A DNA stretch of 64,000 bases, taken from positions 5,348,649 through 5,412,648 of the forward strand of contig NC_052027.1 of NCBI RefSeq assembly GCF_015832195.1, written 5' to 3'. This stretch comes from Motacilla alba alba. Lineage: Eukaryota > Chordata > Aves > Passeriformes > Motacillidae. Shown here piece after piece: positions 51,656 to 64,000 of the stretch (positions are counted from its first letter, which is position 1; every line of letters begins with the position of its first letter). The notes under the pieces are model-generated. The model searched no databases and was not told the DNA's origin. It saw nothing but the letters and a program-made list of their open reading frames with translations. The translations under genes and the position numbers were made by a program.

Positions 51656-54600
51656 GTAAGAGGAGAATGTAAGTTTCCTCTTTTATATCAGCATCCTAAA
51701 AGCTGTTAAATAAGTTTTGGTCTTAGGCAGGTGCATTAAAATCTGAAGGTATTGAGGCATTGATTAGGCCCTAATTTGGCATTGAATCTTCATCTTTATT
51801 GTCAATGCCTGTGATAGAAAATCTGTCTTTTGACTTCCAGAGTACAGGCTGGACTTTTGAAAAGGAACAGAACATATTTCTAATAATGAACTTAAAAGGT
51901 TTTATACTGGGTCCTTGAGTGACAAACACAAAACTTTATAAATATCATATTTATGGCCATTCACTGGAGCAGAGCAGCAATGTTAAAAACTTACATTTCT
52001 GATATTGTGCATTTCTGAGCCCTTCAGAGCTTTGTTGTACAAAAACATGAAAATGTTTGAATGACCCTCTATATTTCTCTACAACCTATTGGTGATGTCA
52101 CTAATGTCTTCTTTTTTCTTTCTCCAGAGCTTTTAAATTAAAGTATGCATCTCTTTGGGGACTATATGGAAAAAAAAAATTATTAAAGCACTGCCCAGTG
52201 CAGTGTATCTGTAATTTAATAAACATTTACCCATTGTACTAGTTCTCAATACCCACAGCCAGATAAGGACTTTTTTATTTTCAATGCATGAAAATGCACC
52301 TGTGCCTGGCTTTAAAAAAGAGGCAGTATTGAATTTCTTCTGAATTGCACCACTTAGTGTCCAGCTGAAAACCTGGTGCTATGAACCCACTGGTTCTGTG
52401 CATTTATGTGGAAGAGAGCTTTAAAAGATGTCATATTATCAACTGATTTGTGCCAATGAGAATGGTGTTTTCCAAGACAACAGCAACCAAGTGCTAGAGA
52501 GCAGAGTTCATGCTACAGGTGGAAAATGGCCCCTGAGGGCTCTGGGGTTGTCTGCTCACAGGCTCTCCCTCTCCAAGGTTTTATGGGTGTACCTGGGCAT
52601 TTGCAGAACCATGACTGATCTCAGTCATGTAAAATGATGATCAGGAGGTTTGCTCAAATATAAAGGAGTTAGACTTGATCAATCATCATCACTGCTGCTC
52701 TGTCTTCATTATTCTCACTTTAGATAAAAGGCCAAAGGGACTGTAACCTTTGCTACAACTGGTTAATCACCTCTTTGATGGGAATGGAACTCCTGGCCAA
52801 AGGAAATCAGTAGGTTTGGGGCTGATTTAAGGTGTGAACACCAGACACCAGTGCAGTAGTGCTCTCCTTCAGTTTTGGAGAGAGAGGTGGCTGGGGATAT
52901 GGAAAGACCTGGAGGCTCATGTAAAAATTAACTTGCAATTTAAAGGGGAGAAAAAAATTATGGGCTGATTTTTTCTCAACGAGGGAAAGGATGCTCTGTG
53001 GAGCATGTGATTGCTTTGTGCTGCCAAGTAACCTGCAGATACACTTCAGAAGCAGGGGATTAACAGTGCTGTTTGTTTTGTGTTTCTTGATAGATTACCT
53101 ATGATAAGGACCTTGAGATTCAGATTTGGAAGGCTTACTTTAAAAGTTTCCCTTGTATATACAGTGTCCTACGTGTATAGAGCAAAAAACACATTCAACC
53201 TTGATACCCTTGTTTAATAATGCAGAATGTTCCTGTTCATTTTGTATTGCTTTCTTGATTAAGACATCAGGTGTCTTTGTTACAGAAATATAATAAATGA
53301 ACTTGTGCCTTCAAACTACCCTTATCCAGAGCAGGTTTTGCTGTAAGAGAGATGCATTGAAGTGGCTGCTGTGTCAGCAATGCTCCTTCATCACACAGTG
53401 CTGTGTCACTACAGGGAAGTATGACTACAGAGAGTTCTTTCCCATCCTTCCACAAGGTACTATTAGTCTGTGAGGGAAAGGATATTCCAAAACAACCCAA
53501 GGAAAATGATTTTCAAAGCAAATCCACAATATTTTTTTTCTGAATATGTAGGCAGACATTAGCAATAGCAAATCCTTTCCTTACTACCATTCTTGAGCTG
53601 CAACTCTGGCAACTTTTTATTTACAACACTTGAAAGCAGGTACCAGTCTTCAGCAACTGGTGTGCAGTTAAATGCCCTTCTTTGCATCTGCAAAATGCAT
53701 ATGAAAGTTTAATAAACATATCAGATGACAGAGTTTTTAAGCCTTTAACCTTGTTGCCAACTAATAGTAGTTCTTTTACCTAATGTTCACGAGTGCTCAG
53801 AAGGACTATTGTTTTTAAATCATTAATGACACCCCAAGGCTACTGCAGCAGCCACCCTATATATTAATATAAATGTTTTAAGGAACCTAAGCACAGTCAA
53901 GCTCTCTTAAAACCAAAAGATTGACTTCATTTGAACTTAAACATATGCTTAGAGCTATGCATACATTGAAGTGTTCTGCTGAGTGGCATTTTTCTTCAAA
54001 GAACAGTGCTGTTAACTTCAATAAGACAATTTATATGATCATGTTCTTCCAGTCTTAAAGTATAAATTTACAATCCATTAATCGCAAGCCCAAACCTATG
54101 AAATATCATTATAATGAACTTATTCAATAAAGTTCACCTTTATTCACTTCTAAATCTGACAATATATCTGGAAGGAATCTCAAGAACATGGGATTGCAAT
54201 ACTAAAGGGCACTGAGTACAGAATTTTAGAAGCCACATCCATAAACTGGTTTTTTTTCCCCTTTTTGTCGGCCAGGGCATTTAAAGAAAGTCTTGATGCC
54301 ACTTCAAATAAGCTTTTACATCCAAACAAAGGCACTTTGATTGTGAGTAACACATCAGTGTTTGCTGCAACTCAAACAATGGAAAGGAACAATCTAGAAA
54401 TGCTGAAGTGCTTTTCACCCTTTTTATAAAACACAGAAAACAAGTTGTGTATCAAAAGCTTTCTCTGAATGATGCTTAAAAAGACAATGTTATTAATATT
54501 AAATAGGCCATAAAACACCCTTTGATTAAGCAAAGGCTTTCAGTTTCCCCATGAGTGAGAGCATCTGTTTATTCTCAGTCCCTGCTGCAAGATCCTCTGA

Positions 54601-54693
54601 AAGGGCTTTACCTTTGCCAAATGTCCATTCTGGGATCAGGAACATTGTTCCTGATCAGCTGAGTAACTAAAGCTGACCAGAGAGAGGTTTCAG
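51656..54693. other. Non-coding DNA, possible intron
   Basis: This would be an intron if the exons on both sides belong to one gene. A frame at 52428 (MSYYQLICANENG...) ends at GCTACAG|GTGGAA and looks slightly protein-like. Its acceptor is poor and its phase does not fit the neighbours. The 23-bp palindrome at 54634 lies near the right end. Confidence 0.4.
54634..54656. repeat. Perfect 23-bp palindrome
   Basis: GATCAGGAACA (54634-54644) and TGTTCCTGATC (54646-54656) are exact reverse complements around one T. The core resembles a steroid-receptor palindrome, but the spacer is 1 base instead of 3, so it is not a canonical site. Confidence 0.9.
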
Positions 54694-54867
54694 GGAATTC
54701 ATCATGTGCTGAGCAGCAGGCTGCTGTGCGCTGCAGGGAGCCTGAAGCACACACAGAGACCAAAATTACTGGAGCAGCCAGCCAAGGCTGCAGAGCTGCA
54801 GCAGGGACACAGGAGGGACCAGAAAGAAGAGGCAGCATCTTCTGCAGCTCAGAAAGTCACTTACCAG
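54694..54867 (+). CDS. Candidate coding exon, unknown gene
   Basis: The frame runs 58 codons, phase 0 to phase 0, from a modest acceptor (GAGGTTTCAG) to the donor ACCAG|GTTTGT. The product is hydrophilic and charged: a Leu/Cys-rich start (HHVLSSRLLCAAGS), then KHTQRPKLLEQPAKAAELQQ and an Arg/Gln/Glu-rich end (RRDQKEEAASSAAQKVTYQ) that could form a helix. No family recognised. The phase matches the end of the candidate exon at 51408-51655, about 3 kb upstream. The acceptor has a short pyrimidine tract, and another frame is also open, so the evidence is weak. Confidence 0.22.
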
Positions 54868-57800
54868 GTTTGTATGGATGCAAAGAATCACCAAAGTTAT
54901 GGTGGAGATGGAAAGGAGGAGTCGTTATTAATATTTCATCTGGTGTAGTCACCTTCAGATTTATTTATGTGCCAAGTGAGCATGTCTCCTGAAATGAAAC
55001 AGCAGAAAATGTGTAAATTGAGTTGCAGCTCAGAGCTCACGCGCTACATATTGCACCAAAACCTGAGGGGTGCACACTGGAGCAGGGGAGAGGGAGCCTC
55101 ACCTGGCTGGGGACTGTGTGCGTCCCCTAGAGAAGGGGTGACTCCCCTGCAGCAAAACTCAGGGCAGCTCTGGAAAACAATGGACATTCACCATGCTGGA
55201 TTTTCTGCTGTATGATAAATGAAGGAAACAACAAAGTGAAGACAATGAGAAATCCACCTTTTGTCCTGGACTTCCAGCTGAAAAAAACTACATCTCATCC
55301 TTTCCATTTATTTTCCTTATTAGAAAAGGGAAAATAATATTTTTCCCTTTCAGTAAAAAAAATTCCACATTTCTGTCTTTGTGGCCCAGCTTTCAATGGT
55401 TCTTGGTAATATCAGAGAGATTTGGATAGACATCTGGAAGGCTTGGAGGGAATCAGGGGACTTAAATCTAGAGAGAGAGTAAGAGGGAGAGGAGACAGAT
55501 GGGTGTGGGCTGTGGGCAGAACCTCTTCAAGCAACACAGATGCTCCAGAAGAGAAGTGTGTCTGCAGCCTTACAGCCAGTTGTGGGCAGTCAGATCAGGC
55601 ATGAATGGGAAATATTTGTAGTGGGAGTGGAAGGAGAAATCAAAGATATGGGCGTCTGAATCTCTTAAATTCTTTTAGCAGTCCTTGGCTAAATTCTGCT
55701 CTCACTGCCATGGGGTCACATCTGTAAACAGATTCACAGGCCCACCCAGACCATCTGCATGCTGCAATGACATTGCCTGTGACTGATTTGAGCTTTCCAA
55801 AGGGATTCAGGCTCTTGATTTGTTTGAAAATACAGGTACTGGCACTCTAAGTAGTTCTGCCAGAGATTTCCAGGGTGACAGGTTTTCACCTATGGTTTCA
55901 CAGCTATTGTCATAACACAGAACTGCTCTTATGGGTCTGGGAAAATAGTTTTCTTGATTTATATCTAAATAATGGCAATACCTGTAAAACTAATTATTAA
56001 TAATGTTAAGAAGTTAATTCTTTCAGGATAATACATCACATACTGTTAACTCCTAAGATTACTGTTAACTTCTAAGTGAGATTAAAGGAGAGAAAGACAT
56101 GGTGGTTAAACAGCAAGAGCATCAGCAGATTTTCAGATACATTTTCTTCTGCTAAAAGTGATATTGCTACTCATCCTCTCAAGCTGTAGTGAGGGAGAAG
56201 AGAGCAGAGAAGAAGTTCTTAGGTCAAAATATTACAGAGTAGCTAAGCACAGAAAAGAAGAGAAAAAGAAATCTCTCAAGAAAACTCAGAACAAGGAACA
56301 AAGGCCTAGTAATTTACAAGCCTGCTCCTAAAAACAGATACTGTAACATGTTTTCATTGCACTTTCGACAACATTCCCTACTTTCCATTGAAAAATGAGG
56401 AGAAGAATTCTTGGCTATTGCATCTATCAGCAGTGCTTGCAATATTCATCTACTTGACCTGGCACTGGGAGAAAAAGAAATGAATGAAAGTGCTGGTTGG
56501 AAAGGAGGGGTAGGAATATCTGAGAGGGTATTGTGCTTTGCTAGAAGCAGGGAGATGTTCATATTGCATTTTGGGTCTGTAGTTTGAAATAATTGGCAGG
56601 ATGCTCAGAGCAGATGGATGGTTATTTCTAGTTTCTTTTTTCTGGTCTAATAAATAAAGTAGGGAATGCTCTCAGCCTTTGGGTCCTTAGACTGGCATTG
56701 GTTTTCTTACTTATGTACTACCTGCAGCCTTAAATATTTGCTTAGTTTGTGTTTGTCATGAGTTGCTGATTTCATTGCTGGCTGTAAGCATGACAGAAAT
56801 CATTATGTCATGCCTTATACGAAGGAATCTCCTTTAATTTCAACATGCTTCAGTGACTATATTCAGGCTATTGTGTGGCACAACCATCTCTTATTACCAC
56901 ACACTGCACTTCAGAACTGGCAAAGAAGAAGTGCCCTTTAAATTGAAATCAAGTTCTTCTTCCACTGTTTGCACCATCTGAGGTGAGGCTGCTTTCAGTC
57001 TGATTTTCTTTCTCAAGACTGCCTCTCTTGCTATGAGTATCACTCAGTTGAACAGCTCTATCCTGAGACTTCACAGAAAGGCCTGCAGGAGCATCTGGGC
57101 AGGACTCAGCACCATGTGCCTCTGAGACAAGGAGGGAAAAATGTCACGGGCTGCATCCCAGACTGCTGACAGAGCAGGCAGCAGCAGGGGGAGGCAAACA
57201 GGAGCAATTCAGGGATGGATACAGTCCCCAAAGTGATGTATACTGAAGTTAGACAGAGAGGAAAAAGCCATCAGGAAATGGGTTTGCTAACACTATTCCA
57301 AGTCCTCATGAGAAAAGGAAATCTCTCCTTTAATTTATCGCAGTGAGAAGTGTTATCCCCGTTTGGCTGTCAGAGTCTATTAAGAGCACTGCTTGCTAAA
57401 TGGCTTATCTAAATTGCTCAAGGTGCTTTTTGAGGCTGTTATCACTGGGCCCATTAAAAGGACTGCTGAACTGAGGTCCAGAGATGCCCCTCTTCTAAGC
57501 TTGCAGCCCCTGGATCCTGCACAAACCAACTTCTGGAAGTGATCCTGCCGTGTCTGTGCTGCAAGATGAGTTTTGGTTTGGGAGTGGGCAAGCTCCTCCA
57601 TAGGATTGTTCTGATTCCAGCACAGGTAAGTTGAAGATGTCTGTGCTCATCTCAGGAAGAAATGGGTTTGAAACCTGAAGGAGGCTGGGCTTGAGTTTAC
57701 TGGTGTTCCTTCCAGACAGACCATGAGAATGGATAAGGCTGAGATCCCTCTCACATGGACAGTGTGACTGTAAATGAGGATGGACAAGTCTGGCCTTGAG

Positions 57801-58656
57801 GGTGGGGTTGAACCTTGTATAGACAGATAATAACCTCAAAAAACGTTCCCTTAGAAGGAGGAAAAAGAGCCCTTTTAATTAGATTTGCCCTATATAAAAC
57901 ACAGGCCTGCCTTTCAAGGCACAGAATTTCATGGGCAGGCAGAAGGGTGACCACGGAAGCCGACATTTCCATTAGGTGGAGAAATAGCACATTATGCTGC
58001 TCTGGTTTAGTCTACAGCTCCTGAATTTTCTCTCTTTAAATGGCTGTATAAATCTAGTGGCAAAAGCAGGCAGTTTGTCAATGAATGACTAACACCAGAG
58101 CAGTGCACTGTCTCACCATCCTCTGGCAGCTATTACACCTGAGCAGTATTTTCTGGGAGAAACTTGCAAATATGTGTAGGCTGGAGCTTTCAAAATAGAC
58201 TAGGGCTTTACCCTTTCATTTCTAAACTGACAAACTAACTTTCAACACAACTTTTACAAAGGTTAATGATTTTAATTTAGAAAAAAATCTCTATATTGTA
58301 ACTCAGTGTCACTCACACAACCAAAAAGTTTCTCTGGATTGCTGGATGCTCAGGAGAACTTCTGGAAGTAGCATGGAAGTGAACAAGTCCAGCCTAAACA
58401 GCCTGTTGTTGTAGGCTACTTGCATGATCCAAAAACATTGCTATGTGACTACCCTGAAGTTTTCTTCCCAATTTTAATGCTACAATCTAAAAAAAAGAGG
58501 TAAAAATAAACACTTTAAGCATTTGTTTTATATATTTCCCACCTTCACAGACCATATGACAGAAGACAATCTTTCCCATCACAGGAGGTCATGATGACCT
58601 CTCTGGAAACCAAACAACAAAATGTGTCCATCTGGAAGATTAGAGAGTAAAGGGGT
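54868..58656. other. Non-coding DNA between convergent candidate genes
   Basis: No exon was supported. It includes a 16-bp repeat pair (56042-56076) and a purine-rich patch near 55460-55500. Minus-strand frames at 57380-57839 are GC-richer but lack splice support. If the flanking calls are right, this lies between the 3' ends of two converging genes. Confidence 0.4.
56042..56076. repeat. 16-bp direct repeat, 19-bp period
   Basis: ACTGTTAACTCCTAAG (56042-56057) recurs as ACTGTTAACTTCTAAG (56061-56076), with one change. Confidence 0.8.
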
Positions 58657-58662
58657 TTTATT
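58657..58662 (-). terminator. Candidate poly(A) signal
   Basis: TTTATT on the plus strand reads AATAAA on the minus strand. It lies about 770 bp downstream of the stop codon of the minus-strand exon at 59430-59662, a plausible 3' untranslated length. AATAAA is common by chance in AT-rich DNA. Confidence 0.3.
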
Positions 58663-59429
58663 TTCAACTATGCATCATCCCATATACAGCTTTGGTTTCA
58701 CAAATGAACTAGAAGCCCTAAATATTTTTTCACTAATAAGAGAGTGAGGTTGGGGTCCCCAAAATGATTGTTCTCAGCAGGGTATTTCTGAGATACCCAA
58801 GGCAGCCTCAGGTTAGTGGTGTGATCAGCCCTTTGTCACACAGCACAGAAGAACCATTTTGTAAAGGAACAGAAGGAAATCTTTGCCCAGACTGGTTTGC
58901 AGCCCTTGTCCTGAGGTTTTAAACAATTCTGACAGCAGCAGGTTGGATCTCAGCAGCACAGACGTTCCTCACTATGTACAGAGAGCTGACTTCCTGCTGC
59001 ATTGTTAAAGATAAATTACAATACAGCAGTTATTACCAGGGAGACTGTGCATTGAATACAGCACTCTATAAAGACCTGGCACTTTAGCAGAAGAACAGAT
59101 ATTTGAAAACAATATCAGCTAAATTTCCCTTTCTTCTCCATGCAAAAACCTATAAAGTGTTAGATCTTTCCTGTAATTTGCTTAATTGATTAACTTGATT
59201 GATGTAGATGACTGAACAAAGGGAAAGGCAATGAAAAACAGGCCATTATCTTCATTTGTTAGCACAGTTCGATTTTGTGTAAATATTTTGTTCCAAATCT
59301 ATTCAGATTCTTACACTGGAGAGCATTTTTCAAAAGCAAACAATTTTTACTAGCAAAAGATTTGTCACCAGAAATTTCACTCCCCAAAGGTAAAGAGAAA
59401 CTGATTTAACCAGCTACACATTGGAGGAA

Positions 59430-59662
59430 TCAAAGTGCAATCATAAGAAAGAGGGTGACTGCAAAATGAGCAATGTGATGGAGAGTGCTGCTCCTCCTGC
59501 TTCCAGAGGCTGAGAAGCCACTGCTCTCAGTTTGGATTGACACCTTTTCCAGCATGTCAAACAGAAAATTAATGCTCTGTTTGTTGAGCTGGTCCTTGGT
59601 GGCTGCATTTTGCTGAAGTACAAGATCCACTTTGTAAAGCAGTTGTTCTTTTGGTAATTGTG
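59430..59662 (-). CDS. Candidate terminal exon of a GPI-anchored protein
   Basis: The frame is open from a possible acceptor (AAGCACAG, exon starting 59662, entering in phase 1) to a TGA stop at 59432-59430. An in-frame TGA sits just before the acceptor (59672-59670). The product is about 76 residues. A polar region (QLPKEQLLYKVDLVLQQNAA, then KDQLNKQSINFLFDMLEKVS) could be an alpha helix. A Ser/Gly-rich stretch (ESSGFSASGS), a short basic spacer (RRSSTLHH) and a C-terminal hydrophobic run (IAHFAVTLFLMIAL) ending at the stop follow. That order (small residues, spacer, hydrophobic tail with nothing after it) is the classic GPI-attachment signal. Codon choice looks coding. I could not name the protein. 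The acceptor has a poor pyrimidine tract, so the exon start is uncertain. Confidence 0.42.
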
Positions 59663-59689
59663 CTGTGCTTCATTTAGGAAACATTCAGA

Positions 59690-62600
59690 GCAGAGTGAAT
59701 TGTGCCTACAGTGATAACAGGCATTTGGCTTTCAGATTCTGATTGTGCCATTAAAAAATGGGGAAAGATTGTCACTCAGAAAGCAGATCTTGATAAATAA
59801 TATGCTGGAAGAGTTGGAAGCAGTGTGGGAAAAAGCACAACCACACCAATTGCCTTAATTATTGACTGAAGAAAAACACTTTTGTCCCAGGAATATCAGT
59901 ACAGAAGGAGGATGGCTCTGAAGTAAATGTATTTTCTTTCCTGTTCATTGTGGCATTGCTTTAATTTCACAACTCAGTAGCCCAGGGCTCACCTGAGTTC
60001 CTAAAGAATTGAATAATTGATCCATAATTAATGGATGCACAAAGCAGGAAAACAGGAGCAGGATTCTGGTTAATACAAGAGTCAACTATGGGGAATGAGG
60101 CCGTGTACTAGTCCAGCTTTTGGAAATTGTTTTATTAAATTTTATTAGATCCACGTGGCCATATGTGGAAAGACACTTTTAAAAGCACAAGGCATTTGGA
60201 AAAATGCTGTGTACCTATGCCAAATTACTTTCTGTGAAGAATAATCTTAGAAATTCAGTAAAGGCACACAGAGTTGTGTGCAGGATGATTCAAATTCACT
60301 TCATAGCTACAGTGATCATGAGCTTTTCTTTGTACAGATGGAATGAACTTGTGGTACTTTCACATTGAATCACACACAAGGCGTCTCAAAGTTTGTATGA
60401 AAAATAAAATTTCAGCACAGAGGCTTCACCCTGCCCTTATCATTCCCCCAGAGTTCAATCCACACTGTCAAAGCAAGCAGACTATTTGTTACCTGGCCTC
60501 TGGGCACATGGTAATACTCAAGCAACCCTCCTTGCTTGCTGGGGCTGTGGCTCCTTGCTTCCAACCACACCACTGTAGCAAGGAAGATCCATCCAAAGGC
60601 TTCCCATATTCTGGATTTTCCCTGTGCCATCCTCATGCCAGCGTTATGCACCCACATGCATCTGTGCTCCCTGAGCACGGGCATGTACTCTGCAATTAGC
60701 TCAAGTTTGAGCACTCAGGTTACCATAACACCCAGCTCTCAGCTACCAACAGATGGCTTTTATAAATGCACAGAGACTGGAAGGTGATCCTCTACAGCAA
60801 GTTTATTTCTGTAAGCCTTTCAGAGTCATATGAAAATTATAGACAGTATTAATCCATTGATCTGCTGAGCAAGAGGAACAGCAAACTGGCTTGCTGGCTC
60901 TTCTTGGGATTTTTAGCAAATGTAAACCAATATAGGTTGGCAACTAAGCCTGCACTAGTTTTAGAGCACTGCCTCTGACCTGATGGCTGTAATTCAGTCT
61001 CAGGCTTGTCTCATCTCTTATTTCTCTGAGCATTATTAGAATATTCCCAGGAAGAGGAACCCCAGAGAGCTGCATGGGCATCTCCCCACCCTGCAAGGCA
61101 CCAAATGCCTCCTGCATGATTGATGTATATTTTGGACATCAGCCAGCAATGTGCAACTGGAGAACAAAAATGAATTAAGAGGCAAAGATTCATAGAATAG
61201 AATCTTAGAATGCATGCTTCCAGGCTGAAAACAGAGAACAGCCTGAAAACAATGGTCCTGCCCAGCTCTAAGCACTGCCAGTCTCTGAGAGCCTCAAGCT
61301 GACAGCAGTTTGGATTCTAAAATAAAGACTCCATTTTCCCATGTACAGCAGATGGAACTAAATGACAGAACGTGGATAAATATAGAAGACTAAAAAATAT
61401 AATATCTATTTGAAGCAAATAAATCACCAGGCTTGTTACCAAAGGCACCTAGAAGGAGCTGACCAGCACCAGCCAAGCTCTCCGAGTGTTCCTGCTGCCT
61501 CCTCAGAGAAACATGCAAGGTGACAGGCACTTGCCAAGAATCTGCACGAGGAATAACTCCTAAGATACCTGGACTGTGGTTAGGAGTGACAGAATCACAT
61601 ATATGAACACGAGAGAACTTCAGCCAGGCAGTAATTCTGATCACTGACTTCTGATAATGCTGGATCACATGTGTGTGTAACATGAGAGCTGTTTTGAAAT
61701 GAGTCTAAAATTCTGTACCAAATTTCAGCTTCAGCAACTTTGAAAACTGCTGGGTTAAGGTTGGATTTTTTTACTTCATGCTTTTTTGTTGATACTAAAA
61801 TTCACCACTAGGTAGAATCTAAATGCAGTTGAACATCAGAATGAATCTGCCTCATTTAAAAGAATGTGCCAGAACTCATTCGTTCAACTGAAGCATAAAG
61901 ATTCCAAATAATTAACATAAACACAAGTATCATCTACCTTATGGAGATGGATTCCTGTCAGGTGGGTGTTCACTGTTTCAGTGTGCATAGCCAGATGCTC
62001 TAGTCATTCTTTTAAAGGACCTAGAACATTTATAATGATTAATCACATTTCTAAAGCAGTAATGTATGCTACCATCTGTTTAATTAAATCTCACACTTCC
62101 AGACACACGCCACTCAGCTCACAGGGGTCAAACACTGTTTTCCCCCTTTTTACATAAGGGAGCGATTGGTTTCCACCATTATACTTTTTCTGCAGTCCTT
62201 CTGGGTTTAGGTACCAACCACCACTTGAGAGATGACTGACAGCATGACAGGAGACAAAGCTATTTTAAAAGGCAGGGATCTGACCTCTGGTCTCACCTTC
62301 TCTATAATTACTCTATGCTTTTTTAGCACCTGTTACTTTGTACCTGAGACAGCTGTGAGTATCTTATGCTAAAGTGAGCTAAGAGAACAAACTCAACAGG
62401 TCATGAAGAAACTAAACTCCTATAGAAATGTTTTCTCACCTCTTCACATGCTTGAGTTCACACGCCCAGAGACTCGTTTAAGTCAGTGTAAAAAAGGATT
62501 TTGACAAGGCTGCATGTATCATCTGATCCTGGCCATTGCAGGAGATTTGTCACTATGATTTTTGGGTTGTTTTATACATGCCTAAAGCCTTTCTTAACCA

Positions 62601-64000
62601 TTTTCTTGTACTGATTAAGGTCCTGGTTGAAATTGCTAAAAAAAAAAAAGCAGCCTTAGGGATTTTGAAGATTATTATCTCCTACTTTCATTTTGTAGCA
62701 ACACTAAAGTATCTGAGTTTGAAATATTGCATTTAATGTAAACTGCTGAAGCGTGCTTTAGATATCAGCTTGAACTTTACTTACCACAACTTGCACAGAT
62801 TTGCACTTTATTAGCATTGTTTTGTGTTTTTTCCCTTTGTTTATTTGTTTTAATAAAGGAATTGCTGAACTGACAAAATCTTCCATGATGCAGTATCTCA
62901 GGAGAACTCCTGACCTCCAAACTGTACAAGCTGTTTGAATCCCACCTGCTGCCTTTTTCCATGGATGTGCCAACCTTCTTGCCCAGGTAGAAAGAATTAA
63001 TATTTCTGTTGCACTGATTCTTCTTCAAAGTGAGACAAATTGTTCTAAAACATAACTATTTCTTCAAATAATGTCTGGTCCTGAGGCATGTGTCAGGTTC
63101 CTTGCCCTGAGTAGCTGCTGAAACTGCTGTAGACACAAGTGAGGAACTATTTCAGTACATCAGGGTACATCCATTCCTACTCAGATAGCACTCCCAGAAA
63201 CTGGCTTTGTTGCCCAAAGGAAAATTACTGCATTGACAAACTTGATGGCTGGTTTATGTTGGAGTGAGATTAAGCAGATTTATTACCCAGCTAGTTTAGT
63301 AAAATCTTTATCTATGCAGTGCTTGGCCATTTTGGTAAATCATATTTAAACTTAAATTCAAACTGTTTCTAGAAAGAGAATGACAACCTATGGCAGCCTC
63401 TAGTGAGGTGATTACTGGCAAATATTACACCTGGTATAATCCTGTCTTTGGCAGACTATCTCAAACAAAGATAAAATAAAAGCATCCTGCTCACTAAAGC
63501 ATCAAGGCTGATGATTGCTATAGCTGAAATGCAGGTCAAGACTGAACACAACATGATCAGCTAAGGCAATGTGTGTTCTGAACGGAAGGGTTTTATTAAA
63601 GAGGCCCAAAATAAGCAGGTAATTTTTAGAGCTAATTTCAGAAACATTGCAAACTCAAGTCAGAAAAAATCTGCTTTCAACTTCCCTGGAAGATTTCACC
63701 TCTGGTGTCCAATCAGTCTCGAGTTTCTCACTTATAACTCCTATAACTGGGCATTCTGACTGCAAACAATAACTAGTATAGACATATATTAAATGAAAAC
63801 AAATAGATTTATCATCATGTGAAATATTGGAACATTGCATGGCATTAATGTCTCTGACACATCTGAGCTATTTCTTCTTGAACAGATGGTGACATTACAG
63901 TCACCACAAACACTGAAGAAAAATTGCAAGAAAATATAGTTTTACACACAAAATTTAGAGTTTGTGTGATGAAAAACATTGTTAATGCAGTCTAACACTC
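59690..64000. other. Non-coding DNA or intron at right edge
   Basis: If the minus-strand exon at 59430 is real, earlier exons of that gene should lie here or beyond the window. Frames at 60412-60714 and 61390-61683 (minus) have donor-like ends but no convincing acceptor, domain or matching phase. No repeat family was recognised. Confidence 0.4.

Noticed and set aside
52428..52527. Short frame ending at a GT donor between the two plus-strand candidate exons
   Set aside because: The acceptor is poor and its phase does not fit the flanking candidates.
54634..54656. Steroid-receptor response element reading of the palindrome
   Set aside because: Canonical sites have a 3-base spacer. Here it is 1 base.
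60412..60714. Minus-strand frame with a CAG|GTAACA donor and a possible acceptor (AATTGCAG), upstream of the GPI-type exon
   Set aside because: Its exit phase (0) does not match the entry phase of the exon at 59662, the plus strand is open too, and no homology is recognisable.
61192..61220. ATAGAATAGAATCTTAGAAT, resembling the tail of an inverted CR1
   Set aside because: Too short, and no other CR1 sequence adjoins it.

Overview
This window is nuclear DNA from a bird, most likely a songbird (passerine). Three kinds of evidence point there. Two 3'-end fragments of CR1 LINEs carry the typical avian tail. Several solo long terminal repeats (LTRs) belong to families I recognise from songbird genomes. 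The background is AT-rich and gene-poor, with one compact CpG island. I see no bacterial-type gene, no rRNA or tRNA gene and no CRISPR array. Almost every open reading frame is a chance frame in non-coding DNA.

Layout. 1-21285 is intergenic or intronic DNA. It contains an inverted ERVL-type LTR (3868-4299), a GC-rich block (12950-14110) split by a solo LTR (13346-13742), and short hairpins and duplications. A CpG island with a promoter lies at 21530-22180. A TATTTAAA box and a strong splice donor on the minus strand suggest a first exon at about 21286-21800, transcribed leftward. The island also holds the longest open frame of the window (248 codons, plus strand, 21776-22519), which is probably not coding. 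From 22520 to 51400 the DNA is non-coding, with two CR1 tails (27645-27706 and 35038-35153), a truncated second ERVL-type LTR (43600-43848) and a retroviral LTR carrying a 14-bp triplication (about 48121-48617).

The right end holds the best candidates for protein-coding exons. Two plus-strand exons are phase-compatible (51408-51655 and 54694-54867). A minus-strand terminal exon (59430-59662) ends in what looks like a GPI-anchor signal, with a poly(A) signal about 770 bp further on. If all are real, two genes run towards each other in this part. I could not assign any of them to a named gene.

No undescribed system is convincingly visible. The most useful leads are the GPI-type terminal exon, the CpG-island promoter, three exact copies of the PBX-MEIS/PREP decamer, and the LTR insertions. 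All repeat-family and exon calls were made by eye and from memory. A repeat-library search and RNA data would settle them.
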